From: an uncultured Oscillospiraceae bacterium
GTDB lineage: Bacteria; Bacillota; Clostridia; Oscillospirales; Oscillospiraceae
Assembly: GCA_947626905.1 (NCBI GenBank)
Contig: CANQUE010000004.1
Span: 1-64,000, forward strand
Length of the DNA stretch: 64,000 nt
Direction of reading: 5' to 3'
The number at the start of each line of letters is the position of its first letter. Within the stretch, counting starts at the first letter, position 1. The notes beneath the pieces were generated by a model. It saw only the letters and a list, made by a program, of their open reading frames with translations, was not told where the DNA came from and did not search any database. This document shows, piece by piece, positions 10,088-18,900 of this stretch. The position numbers and the translations under genes are program-made.

Positions 10088-10303
10088 GGCTCCCTCCGGA
10101 CGTTTTTTCTCAGTTTATCATGTTCTCCGGCAGATTTCCACCGCCGCCGCGAAAATCAGTGGGAAACCCGGCCCGGATATGATATAATAGCGTCAAAGCC
10201 GCTATTATATCCCCAAAATACCGGTCGTGCTCCCGGCTCACGCCGGAACCGCACGACATGGTATAATATTTTTATAGACCAACATTTTTCGGGAGGATAT
10301 ACC

Positions 10304-10369
10304 ATGGAAAAAGGCAGCCTGCTGGACGGCCTGAAGAACGTGCCGGACAGCGAAAAGGCCGGCGCCTGA
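10304..10369 (+). CDS. Candidate 21-aa small protein MEKGSLLDGLKNVPDSEKAGA
   Basis: GTATAATATT -10 region (about 10260), RBS CGGGAGGATATACC just before the ATG, TGA inside the stem of a following terminator hairpin (10358-10383). Confidence 0.5.
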   Translation: MEKGSLLDGLKNVPDSEKAGA

Positions 10370-10383
10370 TTTCAGGCGCCGGC
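10358..10383 (+). terminator. Intrinsic terminator overlapping the end of the micro-ORF
   Basis: Perfect 12-bp arms GCCGGCGCCTGA-tt-TCAGGCGCCGGC followed by GTTTTCATT. Confidence 0.75.
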
Positions 10384-10387
10384 GTTT

Positions 10388-10648
10388 TCATTCCTCCGGC
10401 CCGGTCCTGTTCTGATTGGCGCCGAACACATAGCCCAGGACCGTGACGGCGATGAGCTTGAACGCCTCAAAGGCGCTGCCGATGAGCGCGCCCCGGCCGG
10501 CCGGGAGCGCCGCGGACAGCACCGCCAGCGCCCCCATGGCCCCCATGGCCGTGAAAAGCACCGCCATGCCGTTTTGCAGCCGCAGCCGCCGCAGCGACCG
10601 GCGGCAGCCGTCCGTTTCCCGGACCGCGTCCTTCTTCTGCTCTGCCAT
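10388..10648 (-). CDS. Small two-TM hypothetical membrane protein
   Basis: MAEQKKDAVRETDGCRRSLRRLRLQNGMAVLFTAMGAMGALAVLSAALPAGRGALIGSAFEAFKLIAVTVLGYVFGANQNRTGPEE; two hydrophobic stretches. Confidence 0.55.
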   Translation of the reverse strand: MAEQKKDAVRETDGCRRSLRRLRLQNGMAVLFTAMGAMGALAVLSAALPAGRGALIGSAFEAFKLIAVTVLGYVFGANQNRTGPEE

Positions 10649-10774
10649 TTTCCACGCCCCCCGGAGCAGTATATGCCCCCGGAGCCGCCGTTGACGCACC
10701 GGACTGGAAAATGCTATAATGGCCGCGTTGCGGCGATTATACTACTTTACTTTACTTTTTCGGGAGGGCGGACC

Positions 10775-11635
10775 ATGGGCCGGGAGCTGGAGCCATATCA
10801 GCGCGTCGAGCGCAGCATCATCACAAAATACCGCAAGACCCTGTGGCGTCCCTTCGTGGAGGCGGTGAAGCGATATGAGCTCATCCAGCCCGGGGACAGG
10901 ATCGCCGTGTGCATCTCCGGAGGCAAGGACTCCATGCTCCTGGCAAAGCTCATGCAGCAGCTGCACCGCTACTCGGAGGTGCCCTTCGATCTCACGTTTC
11001 TGGTGATGGACCCGGGATATGCCCCCGCCAACCGGCAGCTGATCGAGGACAACGCCGCCCTGCTGCACATCCCCGTCACCGTGTTCACCTCGGATATCTT
11101 TGCCGCCGCCGACAGCACCGACCGGAACCCCTGTTATCTCTGCGCCCGGATGCGCCGGGGCCACCTCTACGCCAAGGCCCAGGAGCTGGGCTGCAACAAG
11201 ATCGCCCTGGGCCACCACTTCAGCGACGTGATCGAGACCACCCTCATCGCCATGTTCTGGGGCGCCCAGCTGCAGGCCATGATGCCCAAGCTCCACAGCA
11301 CCAATTTCCCGGGCATGGAGCTGATCCGGCCGCTGTACTGCGTCCACGAGGACGATATCATCGCCTGGGCCCGGTACAACGACCTGCACTTTCTCCGCTG
11401 CGCCTGCCGCCTGACGGAGGGGGTTGCCACCGGGGAGCTGGCCTCCAAGCGCCAGGAGGTGAAACAGCTTCTGCGCGCGCTGCGGCAGCAGGAGCCCAAC
11501 ATCGAGAAAAACATCTTCACCGCCCTCCACGCCGTCTGTCTGGACACCTTCCCGGCCTACAAATCCCATGGCCGCGTCCACTCCTTCCTGGACGGCTATG
11601 ACAGCCGTCCTCCGGAGGACGGCCCGGCGGAATAA
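10775..11635 (+). CDS. TtcA-like PP-loop ATPase (tRNA 2-thiocytidine synthetase family)
   Basis: PP-loop 'CISGGKDSM', 'NPCYLCARMRRGHLY', 'ALGHHFSDVIETTL', further Cys in 'FLRCACRLTEG'. RBS cgggaggg before ATG 10775. Confidence 0.88.
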   Translation: MGRELEPYQRVERSIITKYRKTLWRPFVEAVKRYELIQPGDRIAVCISGGKDSMLLAKLMQQLHRYSEVPFDLTFLVMDPGYAPANRQLIEDNAALLHIPVTVFTSDIFAAADSTDRNPCYLCARMRRGHLYAKAQELGCNKIALGHHFSDVIETTLIAMFWGAQLQAMMPKLHSTNFPGMELIRPLYCVHEDDIIAWARYNDLHFLRCACRLTEGVATGELASKRQEVKQLLRALRQQEPNIEKNIFTALHAVCLDTFPAYKSHGRVHSFLDGYDSRPPEDGPAE

Positions 11636-11663
11636 ACGGCCCGGAGCTCCCGCTCCGGGCCGT
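11636..11663. terminator. Hairpin terminator between convergent genes
   Basis: ACGGCCCGGAGC-tccc-GCTCCGGGCCGT followed by TCCTTTTT. Confidence 0.8.
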
Positions 11664-11679
11664 TCCTTTTTCCCTTTTC

Positions 11680-12645
11680 TCAGTATCCCCGGGAAACGTC
11701 CACCAGGTGGGCCAGGGGCCGGCCGGCGGCGTAATTGTCCAGGTCTTCGCAAAAGCTCTCCACGTTCCGATCCCGGGTATAGGCCAGCGTGTAATTGCCG
11801 GACACATGGGGCGTGAGGATCAGATTCTTTGCCGTCCACAGCGGATCGTCCTCCGGCAAAGGCTCCGGCACCACCACGTCCAGGGCCGCTCCGGCGATCC
11901 GCCCGTCGTTCAGCGCCTCCACCAGGGCCGGCTGGTCCACGGCGGAGCCCCGGCCCACATTGACCACCAGCGCCGTTTCCGGCAGCAGCGCGATCCGCTC
12001 CCGGCTCAGCAGCCGGGCCGTGTCCTCCGTGCCCGGCACGGCCAGCACCAGCAGCTCCGCCCGGGGCAGGATCTCCTCCAGCCGGGACACGGGCAGCGTT
12101 TCGTCAAAGCCCGCCGCGGCGCGGCCGGACCGGTTCACGCCCGTCACCTTCGCCGCGCCCAGAGCTCGGAACCGCTGGGCGATGCACCGGCCGATCTGTC
12201 CTGTGCCCACCATCACCATCTCCAGGCCGTGGATGGACCGGATGGACAGGCCGCCCCGCCAGATCCGCTCCCGGACCCACGCCTGGTATTCCGGCATGCG
12301 GCGCAGGAGCATCAGCGTCACCATCACCGTGTGCTCCGCGATGGTCAGGCCGAATACATTGGAATTGGTCAGCTGGCACCCGGCGGGCAGCATGCCCGGC
12401 TTGGAGCAGATATCGTCCACCCCCGCGGTGGCGCTGCAGTACCATTTCACCTTTTCCGCGCAGGTCAGCGGCTTCCGGGAAACGGAATAGATCACCTCCG
12501 CCTCCCTGGCGCAGGCCAGGGCCTGGGTCTTCTCCTCCGGGCCGAAAAACCGGGCGGTCATGCCGCCGGCGGCCGCCGTGGCGGCGATCTTCTCCCGGTG
12601 ATGGGGCTCCAGAAAGTCCAGATAAACGCAGATCTCCCTGCTCAT
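11680..12645 (-). CDS. D-isomer-specific 2-hydroxyacid dehydrogenase
   Basis: 'MVGTGQIGRCIAQRFRALGA' NAD motif, 'VVNVGRGSAVDQPALVEALNDGRIAGAALDV', 'NLILTPHVSGN'. Confidence 0.93.
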   Translation of the reverse strand: MSREICVYLDFLEPHHREKIAATAAAGGMTARFFGPEEKTQALACAREAEVIYSVSRKPLTCAEKVKWYCSATAGVDDICSKPGMLPAGCQLTNSNVFGLTIAEHTVMVTLMLLRRMPEYQAWVRERIWRGGLSIRSIHGLEMVMVGTGQIGRCIAQRFRALGAAKVTGVNRSGRAAAGFDETLPVSRLEEILPRAELLVLAVPGTEDTARLLSRERIALLPETALVVNVGRGSAVDQPALVEALNDGRIAGAALDVVVPEPLPEDDPLWTAKNLILTPHVSGNYTLAYTRDRNVESFCEDLDNYAAGRPLAHLVDVSRGY

Positions 12646-12842
12646 GGCGCTCGCTCCTTTTTCTTGATCTTTTAAGTCCCCTCCCGCGGCCTGCGGCAGA
12701 AGCGCCAAACGGGCCGGCCGGGGCGATACAAAAATAATACCGCCGCCCGACCGGTTTGTCAATCGCACCGCCGGACCCGATCCCTCTTCTTTCCGGCGCT
12801 TGACCGGAGGGGACGGGTGTGGTTTAATAGGGGCCGGGGGGT

Positions 12843-13898
12843 GTGAGCGTGGAAAAGCTGCCGGAGGGCCTGGCGTCGGCCCTGGTGCCCTGGTACGACG
12901 CCCACGCCCGGGACCTTCCCTGGCGGCGGGACCCCACGCCCTACCGGGTCTGGGTCTCGGAGATCATGCTCCAGCAGACCCGCATCGAGGCGGCCCGGGG
13001 ATACTTTACCCGGTTCATCTCCGCCCTGCCCACGGTGGCGGACCTGGCCGCCGCCCCGGAGGAACAGGTGCTGAAGCTGTGGGAGGGCCTGGGCTATTAC
13101 TCCCGGGCCAGGAACCTGCACAAGGCGGCGAAGCTGGTCATGCAGCGTTACGGCGGCGCACTGCCTGCGGACGAGGCCGCCCTGCGGGCGCTGCCCGGCG
13201 TGGGAGAGTACACCGCCGGGGCGGTGGCCTCCATCGCTTTCGGGCTGCCGGTCCCCGCCGTGGACGGGAACGTGCTGCGCATATGCGCCCGGCTGACCTG
13301 CTGTGGCGAGAGCATCGGCGAGGCGAAGGTCAAAGCCGCCTTCCGGGAGCAGCTCCGGCGCCAGTATCCCGCCGACCGGTGCGCCGCGTTCACCTCCGGG
13401 CTGATGGAGCTGGGGGAAACGGTGTGCCTGCCGGGCACGCCGGACTGCCCTGGCTGTCCGCTGGCGGGCCTGTGCGCGGCCAATGCCGCCGGGCGGCAGA
13501 CGGACTATCCCGTCATGCCGGAAAAAAAGCCCCGGCGCATCCAGGAGCGGACGGTTTTTCTTCTGGTCTGCGGCGGCCGGACCGCCCTTGTGAAGCGGCC
13601 GGACAAAGGACTGCTGGCGGGGCTGTGGGAGTTTCCCAACCGGGAGGGCGTTTTGGATCGGACCGCCGCCCTGGCCCTGGCCCAAGCCTGGGGCTGCGAG
13701 CCGGCGGAGGCCGTCTTCTGCGGGGAGGCCGTGCATATCTTTACCCACCTGCAGTGGGATATGACCGGCTGGCGGATCGACTGCGCCGCCGCGCCGGAGC
13801 GGTTCACATGGGCCGGAGCCCGGGAGCTGGAGGAGCGCTATTCTCTCCCCTCCGCCTTCCGTTACTACCGGACCCAGTTGGAAAGGAGTTTGAAATGA
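12843..13898 (+). CDS. mutY: A/G-specific adenine glycosylase MutY
   Basis: 'LPWRRDPTPYRVWVSEIMLQQTR', HhH-Asp 'LPGVGEYTAGAVASIAFGLPVPAVDGNV', 4Fe-4S 'CLPGTPDCPGCPLAGLC', C-terminal NUDIX-like domain. Confidence 0.95.
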   Translation: MSVEKLPEGLASALVPWYDAHARDLPWRRDPTPYRVWVSEIMLQQTRIEAARGYFTRFISALPTVADLAAAPEEQVLKLWEGLGYYSRARNLHKAAKLVMQRYGGALPADEAALRALPGVGEYTAGAVASIAFGLPVPAVDGNVLRICARLTCCGESIGEAKVKAAFREQLRRQYPADRCAAFTSGLMELGETVCLPGTPDCPGCPLAGLCAANAAGRQTDYPVMPEKKPRRIQERTVFLLVCGGRTALVKRPDKGLLAGLWEFPNREGVLDRTAALALAQAWGCEPAEAVFCGEAVHIFTHLQWDMTGWRIDCAAAPERFTWAGARELEERYSLPSAFRYYRTQLERSLK

Positions 13899-14737
13899 AG
13901 CGTTTTACCGCATGGATACTGACCGTTTGTTTCCTTCTGGCCGCGGGATGCGCCGCCGCCCTCGACGGGACGGACGGCGAGGACGCGTCTTCCCTGCCGG
14001 AACCCACCACCCAGTCGGGACCCGCCGGCCAGCCGGAGGGGGAGGACGACCCCCAGCCGGACCTGCCCGCCGAGCCGGCCTCCGGCACGGACACGGTGGT
14101 CCCGGAGGGCATGCCGGAGATCACCGGCGAAGGGTCCGCCACCGATATCCCCGCCTCTCCCGCGCCGGTGGATCTCACCGCCCTCTCTGTGGAGGAGTGC
14201 GTGACGGATACCCCCGTCCCGGCGGGGACGCTGCCCTGGATCGCCCTGGACTGCCCCGGCGCGGAGGCCATCAACGGAGCCATCGAGGCCGAGTTCTCCG
14301 AACCGGCCGGCGAGGCGGACCACTTGATGTATTATGAGGCGACCAAAAGCGCCGGCGATGTGCTGAGCGTGCTGCTGGTGGACAAAACGCCTATGAACGA
14401 CGTGGTGGTCTACGGAGTGTATAATCTGGACCTGGCCAGCGGCCTGGCCCTGTCCGGGGCGGAGCTGCTGGAAAAGCTGGACGTCGACCCGGCGTATCTG
14501 GTCCAGTTGGAGCAGGCGCTGCTGGGGGAGGAATTCACCTATCTGTACGGCCAGTTCGACACCGGCGATGACGAATTTTATACCGGGCAGTACGACCGGA
14601 CCACCGACCCGGCCAACGCCGAAACGGACCGGATCTGGATCGGCCAGGACGGCCAGCTCCAGTTCATCGGCCGCATCTATTCCATGGCCGGGGCAGAGTA
14701 TTACGAATATCCCCTTGCAACGGGGCTGTTTTTCTGA
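13895..14737 (+). CDS. Hypothetical lipoprotein (DUF3298-like possible)
   Basis: ATGA overlap with mutY; 'MKRFTAWILTVCFLLAAGC' lipobox; Pro/Asp/Glu-rich linker then a globular domain. Confidence 0.7.
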   Translation: MKRFTAWILTVCFLLAAGCAAALDGTDGEDASSLPEPTTQSGPAGQPEGEDDPQPDLPAEPASGTDTVVPEGMPEITGEGSATDIPASPAPVDLTALSVEECVTDTPVPAGTLPWIALDCPGAEAINGAIEAEFSEPAGEADHLMYYEATKSAGDVLSVLLVDKTPMNDVVVYGVYNLDLASGLALSGAELLEKLDVDPAYLVQLEQALLGEEFTYLYGQFDTGDDEFYTGQYDRTTDPANAETDRIWIGQDGQLQFIGRIYSMAGAEYYEYPLATGLFF

Positions 14738-14799
14738 CAGAAAGACGGTTGCATCTGCCATATGGTTGTGATACTATACGGGAAACAGGAGGCGGGCAC

Positions 14800-15363
14800 A
14801 TGAAGCTGAACCCCTATTACACCAAAACCGAGCTCCAGCAGATCGGGTTCAAGGCCCTGGGCCGCCAGGTATTGGTGAGCCGCACCTGCCGCATCTATAC
14901 GCCGGAGCAGATCTCCCTCGGCAGCCACGTGCTCATCGACGACTTCACCATCCTCAACGGAGAGATCACCATCGGCGACCACGTGCACATCAGCTCCAAC
15001 TGCGAGCTTTACGCCGGCGAGGCCAGCATCACCATCCAGGATTTCTGCGGCATCTCCTCCCGCAACGCCTTTTACGCCACCAGCGACGACTTCTCCGGGG
15101 CCAGCCTCAACAACCCCACCGTTCCCCGGGCGTTCCGATTTGAAAAGAACCTTCCCGTGGTGCTGGAAAAACACGTGCTCACCGGCACAGGCTGTTCCTT
15201 CATGCCGGGCGTGCACATCGGGGAGGGCTGCTCCTTCGGCTCCATGACCCTTATCAACAAGTCCACGGAGCCCTGGGGCATCTATGTGGGCATCCCCGCC
15301 CGGCGGATCAAAGAGCGGGACAAGGGCCTGCTGGAATTTGAGAAAAAGCTGACAGGCGGCTGA
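14800..15363 (+). CDS. Left-handed beta-helix (hexapeptide repeat) O-acyl/acetyltransferase
   Basis: Hexapeptide repeats 'ISLGSHVLIDDFTILNGEITIGDHVHISSNCELYAG', 'GTGCSFMPGVHIGEGCSFGSMTLINKSTEPWGIYVGIPARRIKER'. Confidence 0.88.
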   Translation: MKLNPYYTKTELQQIGFKALGRQVLVSRTCRIYTPEQISLGSHVLIDDFTILNGEITIGDHVHISSNCELYAGEASITIQDFCGISSRNAFYATSDDFSGASLNNPTVPRAFRFEKNLPVVLEKHVLTGTGCSFMPGVHIGEGCSFGSMTLINKSTEPWGIYVGIPARRIKERDKGLLEFEKKLTGG

Positions 15364-15391
15364 CGCCTGGATCTTCAAGGAGGTTATATTG

Positions 15392-15619
15392 ATGGAAGAC
15401 CTGATGGAAATCCTGCGGGACCTGCGCCCGGACGTGGACTTTGAAACGGAGACCGCCCTGATCGACGACGGCATCCTGGGCTCGTTCGACATCACCGCTC
15501 TGGTGAACGAGATCATGGACGCCTTCGACGTGGAGATCTCCATGGCGGATCTGGAGCCGGAGAATTTCAACTCCGCCCAGGCCATATACGAATTCATCCA
15601 ATCCCTGCAGGAAAAATGA
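15392..15619 (+). CDS. Acyl carrier protein
   Basis: 75 aa; 'DFETETALIDDGILGSFDITALVNEIMDAFDVEISMADLEPENFNSAQAIYEFI'; GSF at the phosphopantetheine site. Confidence 0.85.
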   Translation: MEDLMEILRDLRPDVDFETETALIDDGILGSFDITALVNEIMDAFDVEISMADLEPENFNSAQAIYEFIQSLQEK

Positions 15620-15626
15620 ACTCTTT

Positions 15627-15650
15627 GGGGCCGTCCCTGGTGACGGCCCC
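15627..15650 (+). terminator. Intrinsic terminator after the ACP gene
   Basis: GGGGCCGTC-cctggt-GACGGCCCC followed by TCTTTTTCTC. Confidence 0.85.
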
Positions 15651-15682
15651 TCTTTTTCTCTCCCTTCGACACCAAACAGACC

Positions 15683-15711
15683 TTGACAACGGACTGTTTT
15701 CATGGTATTAT
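15683..15711 (+). promoter_or_regulatory. Sigma-A-type promoter of the tRNA gene
   Basis: TTGACA-17 nt-TATTAT. Confidence 0.75.
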
Positions 15712-15725
15712 GATGGTCCAAATAA

Positions 15726-15802
<77 letters not shown>

Positions 15803-15809
15803 AGTTTTT

Positions 15810-15852
15810 CAAAACAGGCTTCATTGTCGAAATGATATTGAAGTCTGTTTTG
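15810..15852 (+). terminator. Terminator-like inverted repeat after the tRNA
   Basis: CAAAACAGgCTTCA ... TGAAGtCTGTTTTG followed by TTTTCTGT. Confidence 0.65.
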
Positions 15853-15938
15853 TTTTCTGTGCGTTTCGCCTTGATGTTGTGCGGACCGCCGGCGGAGCGG
15901 GGACCGGAGGAATAAAGAGGGATGCGGGAGGACGCGGC

Positions 15939-18900
15939 ATGGCGGGCATAAAGGATATGATCCGGAGCGGGGTCAGCGTGGGCGACCACGTGGTCGTGAC
16001 CCTGAAAAACGGAAAGGACGTGTCGGGAGAGGTCATCTCTCTGGACGAGGACATCATCTGCATCGGACGCCCGAACGGCCGGCAGCAGCCGGTCTCCTAC
16101 GAGGTCATCGGCACATATGAGGAGCTGGGCGAGCAGCCGGCGGAGGACGGACAGCCCTCCGCGGACAGGGAATTGGACGCTTTCGTGGGGGAGATCCGCG
16201 ACTCCGACGTGGATATCTTCCTGCTGCAGAAGGCCCTGCGGGAGGAGGACCGGGAGCTGTACGCCCGGTGCGATCCGGCCCTGAACACGCTGAACAACGC
16301 CATCAAGATCAACGAGGTCGCCGCGAAGTTCGGCCGCGTCCAGAAGGTCGTCAGCCAGCTGCAGGAGGCGGCGGCGGAAACGGACTGCGAATACGTCCCC
16401 GAGCTCTGCTGCGAGGCCGCGCTGCTGTCCGCGGACGAGAAACTCTGCCTGCAGACGGTCAAGCGCCTGCAGCAGGACTGGCAGCCCTCCTATTATGCCT
16501 CCGCCAATCTGCTGCGGTTGTTTGCGGAGCTGTCGGCGGTGGCCCGCAGCTACGGCCAGTTCCTCACCGTGGCGGAGCAGTGCCCGGAGGCCGCGCGGCC
16601 GCTGGTGTGCAAGGCCGCCGTCTATCTGCTGGCAGAGCTGGGCCAGGATGTGGAGCTGCCCATCGGATATGAGGATGCGCTGCTGAAGGTACGGGAGGCG
16701 GCGGGCGTCACTTTGCGCACGGAGGATGTGAAGCCGCAGGCCGACGACGCCGTGCCACGGCGGGAAAAACTGCCGGCCGGAATGGAAGAAGGCCGGATAC
16801 AGTATATCAACTGGGTCACCGGATTCGGTTTGGTGCGGGGCGACGACGGGATCGACTACCAGTTCATCCGGGCGAGATGCAAAAAAGGCGTCTGGGACCA
16901 GTTGACCATGAACGCCAGGGTCCGCTTCAAAAAGGCCAGGATATACAGTGTCAAACAGGACAAGGTCGTGGACGGAGCGGAGGATGTCACCATCGCGAAG
17001 CCCGCGCCTGTGCAGCCCGCGGCGGCGGAGCCCGCGCCTGTGCAGCCCCTGAACAGCACCACCAAGAAATGGTTCCTGTCCCCCGAGAGCGCCGGCGCGT
17101 TCGTACCGGGGGAGACCATCGTCGTGCACCGCAGGGGAAAGGAGACCGTCGGCACGCTCCTCTCCCGCACGGAGGACAGACTGGCTGTCCGGATCGGGGA
17201 AAAGACTGCCGAGATCCCCATCGCCGAGATAGACGAGCTGTTCTTCTGCGGGCTCATCACCTCCTTCAATGTGATCGAGCAGTCGGGCCAGATCAATAAT
17301 ACCTATACCTTCCGTATCACCAACGTGGTCAGCCGGGAGCTTTACGCCAAGCTGACGCTGAGCAAGCACACGGTGTTCCCCTGCCTCTACTCCTTGCTGT
17401 CGGATGCGGGAAAGCTCTATATCAGCCAGGTGGACAGCTTCTCCAGAGGCGTGTCCCAGCAGCTGCCGTGGCAGGCCGGCCGTATCGAGGGCCTGTACGC
17501 CCCCGGGGCGTATTTTTCCGTGGACAAGATGGTCCGCTGTTACGAGGGCGTCGTCAGGGACGGCACTGTGTCGGCATATCTTCGCGGGAACGACTTTCTG
17601 CAGCAGGAGGTGTTTTACCGCTGCGTGACCCATCGGACGGTGGACGAGCGCCGGCCGGGGCCTCTTTCCAGCACCGTCATCGATATCTGCGGCAAGTATC
17701 AGCTGGGGAAGATATACATCAGCAGCGGCACGGTCAAGAGAGTGCAGTGCGAGCGCATATACACCGCCAGGACCGACCTGACCCCTTACGAGGACGGGGC
17801 GAAGGTGCGGGCGGAGCTGTGCAGCGAGGGGCAGAGCCTGGTCGTCAGCTCCGTCTCCACAGAGGAGCTGCTGCTCCCCTCCTATAAGCTGGCGCTGCAG
17901 CAGGAAAAGGCCGCCTTTGACGCCCAGACGAAGGACGCGGAAGCCAGGGGCGACTACGAGACGCAGCTGCGGCTGACCGAGCAGATGCTGGAGCGGGAAT
18001 TCATCCAGCCGGAGGTTGGCTTCAACGTCATTTTCAAGATATGCGTGGCCCAAAACGGTCTGCCCCGGATGTACGGCGCGCTGGAGCGCTATGGCTACCA
18101 GCTCCGGCGGTCGGCCTATAACGGCTACAGGATGCAGCTGGATGCGCTGAGCGGCCAGTACGAGCAGGCCGCAAAATACGCGAGGGACTATCTCTCCGCG
18201 GACCAGTCCAGCAAGTTCCTCAATTCCGCGGCCAGCCAGATCGTCCGGCGCGCCGTGGACCCCGAAACGCTGAGAGAACACATCCTGAACGAGGCTACCT
18301 TCGACCAGAAAAAGTGCGCCGGCAAGATCGGCTATTACGACAACCCCACAAAGCACGGGTATATCCTCTGGGAGCGCAGCAAGCTGAACTTCTCCCACAA
18401 GGATATCCTGGGCAGCAGCGATATAGAGTTCGACCTGCAGGCCTTCGACTATTTCGTCTCCTTTGACGTGGACCGCAGCAAGCCCGTCCTCCGGGCCAGG
18501 AACGTCATCATCGACGAGATCGTCTCCCGGGGGGATGAGAATGAACAGCCCCCTCAGCCGGAGATGCCCGAATACCCCGAGGGACCGGACGAGCTGGGCT
18601 TCAACGAGGACATCCGGGTCACCCGGGTGCTGGAGTTCGCCAGAGAGAACTTCTCCTATGACAGCATCCTGGGCTACCTCCCCAGCGAGGACCGCAGACT
18701 GTTCTCCGACGGCGGGTTCTGCGGCACGGCCGACCAGGCGCGAAAGCTGATCGGGAGCCTGCGGGCGTTCTTTGGCTCGCGGCGGAGGCCCGACCGCTTC
18801 AGCGGCATCCCGGCCCATCTGCGCCCCGGTCTGCTGCTGGCGGCCGCCAAGCTCCACCACCAGTTCGCCGCGGACTACGCCGGGGACGATGAGTTCTGGA

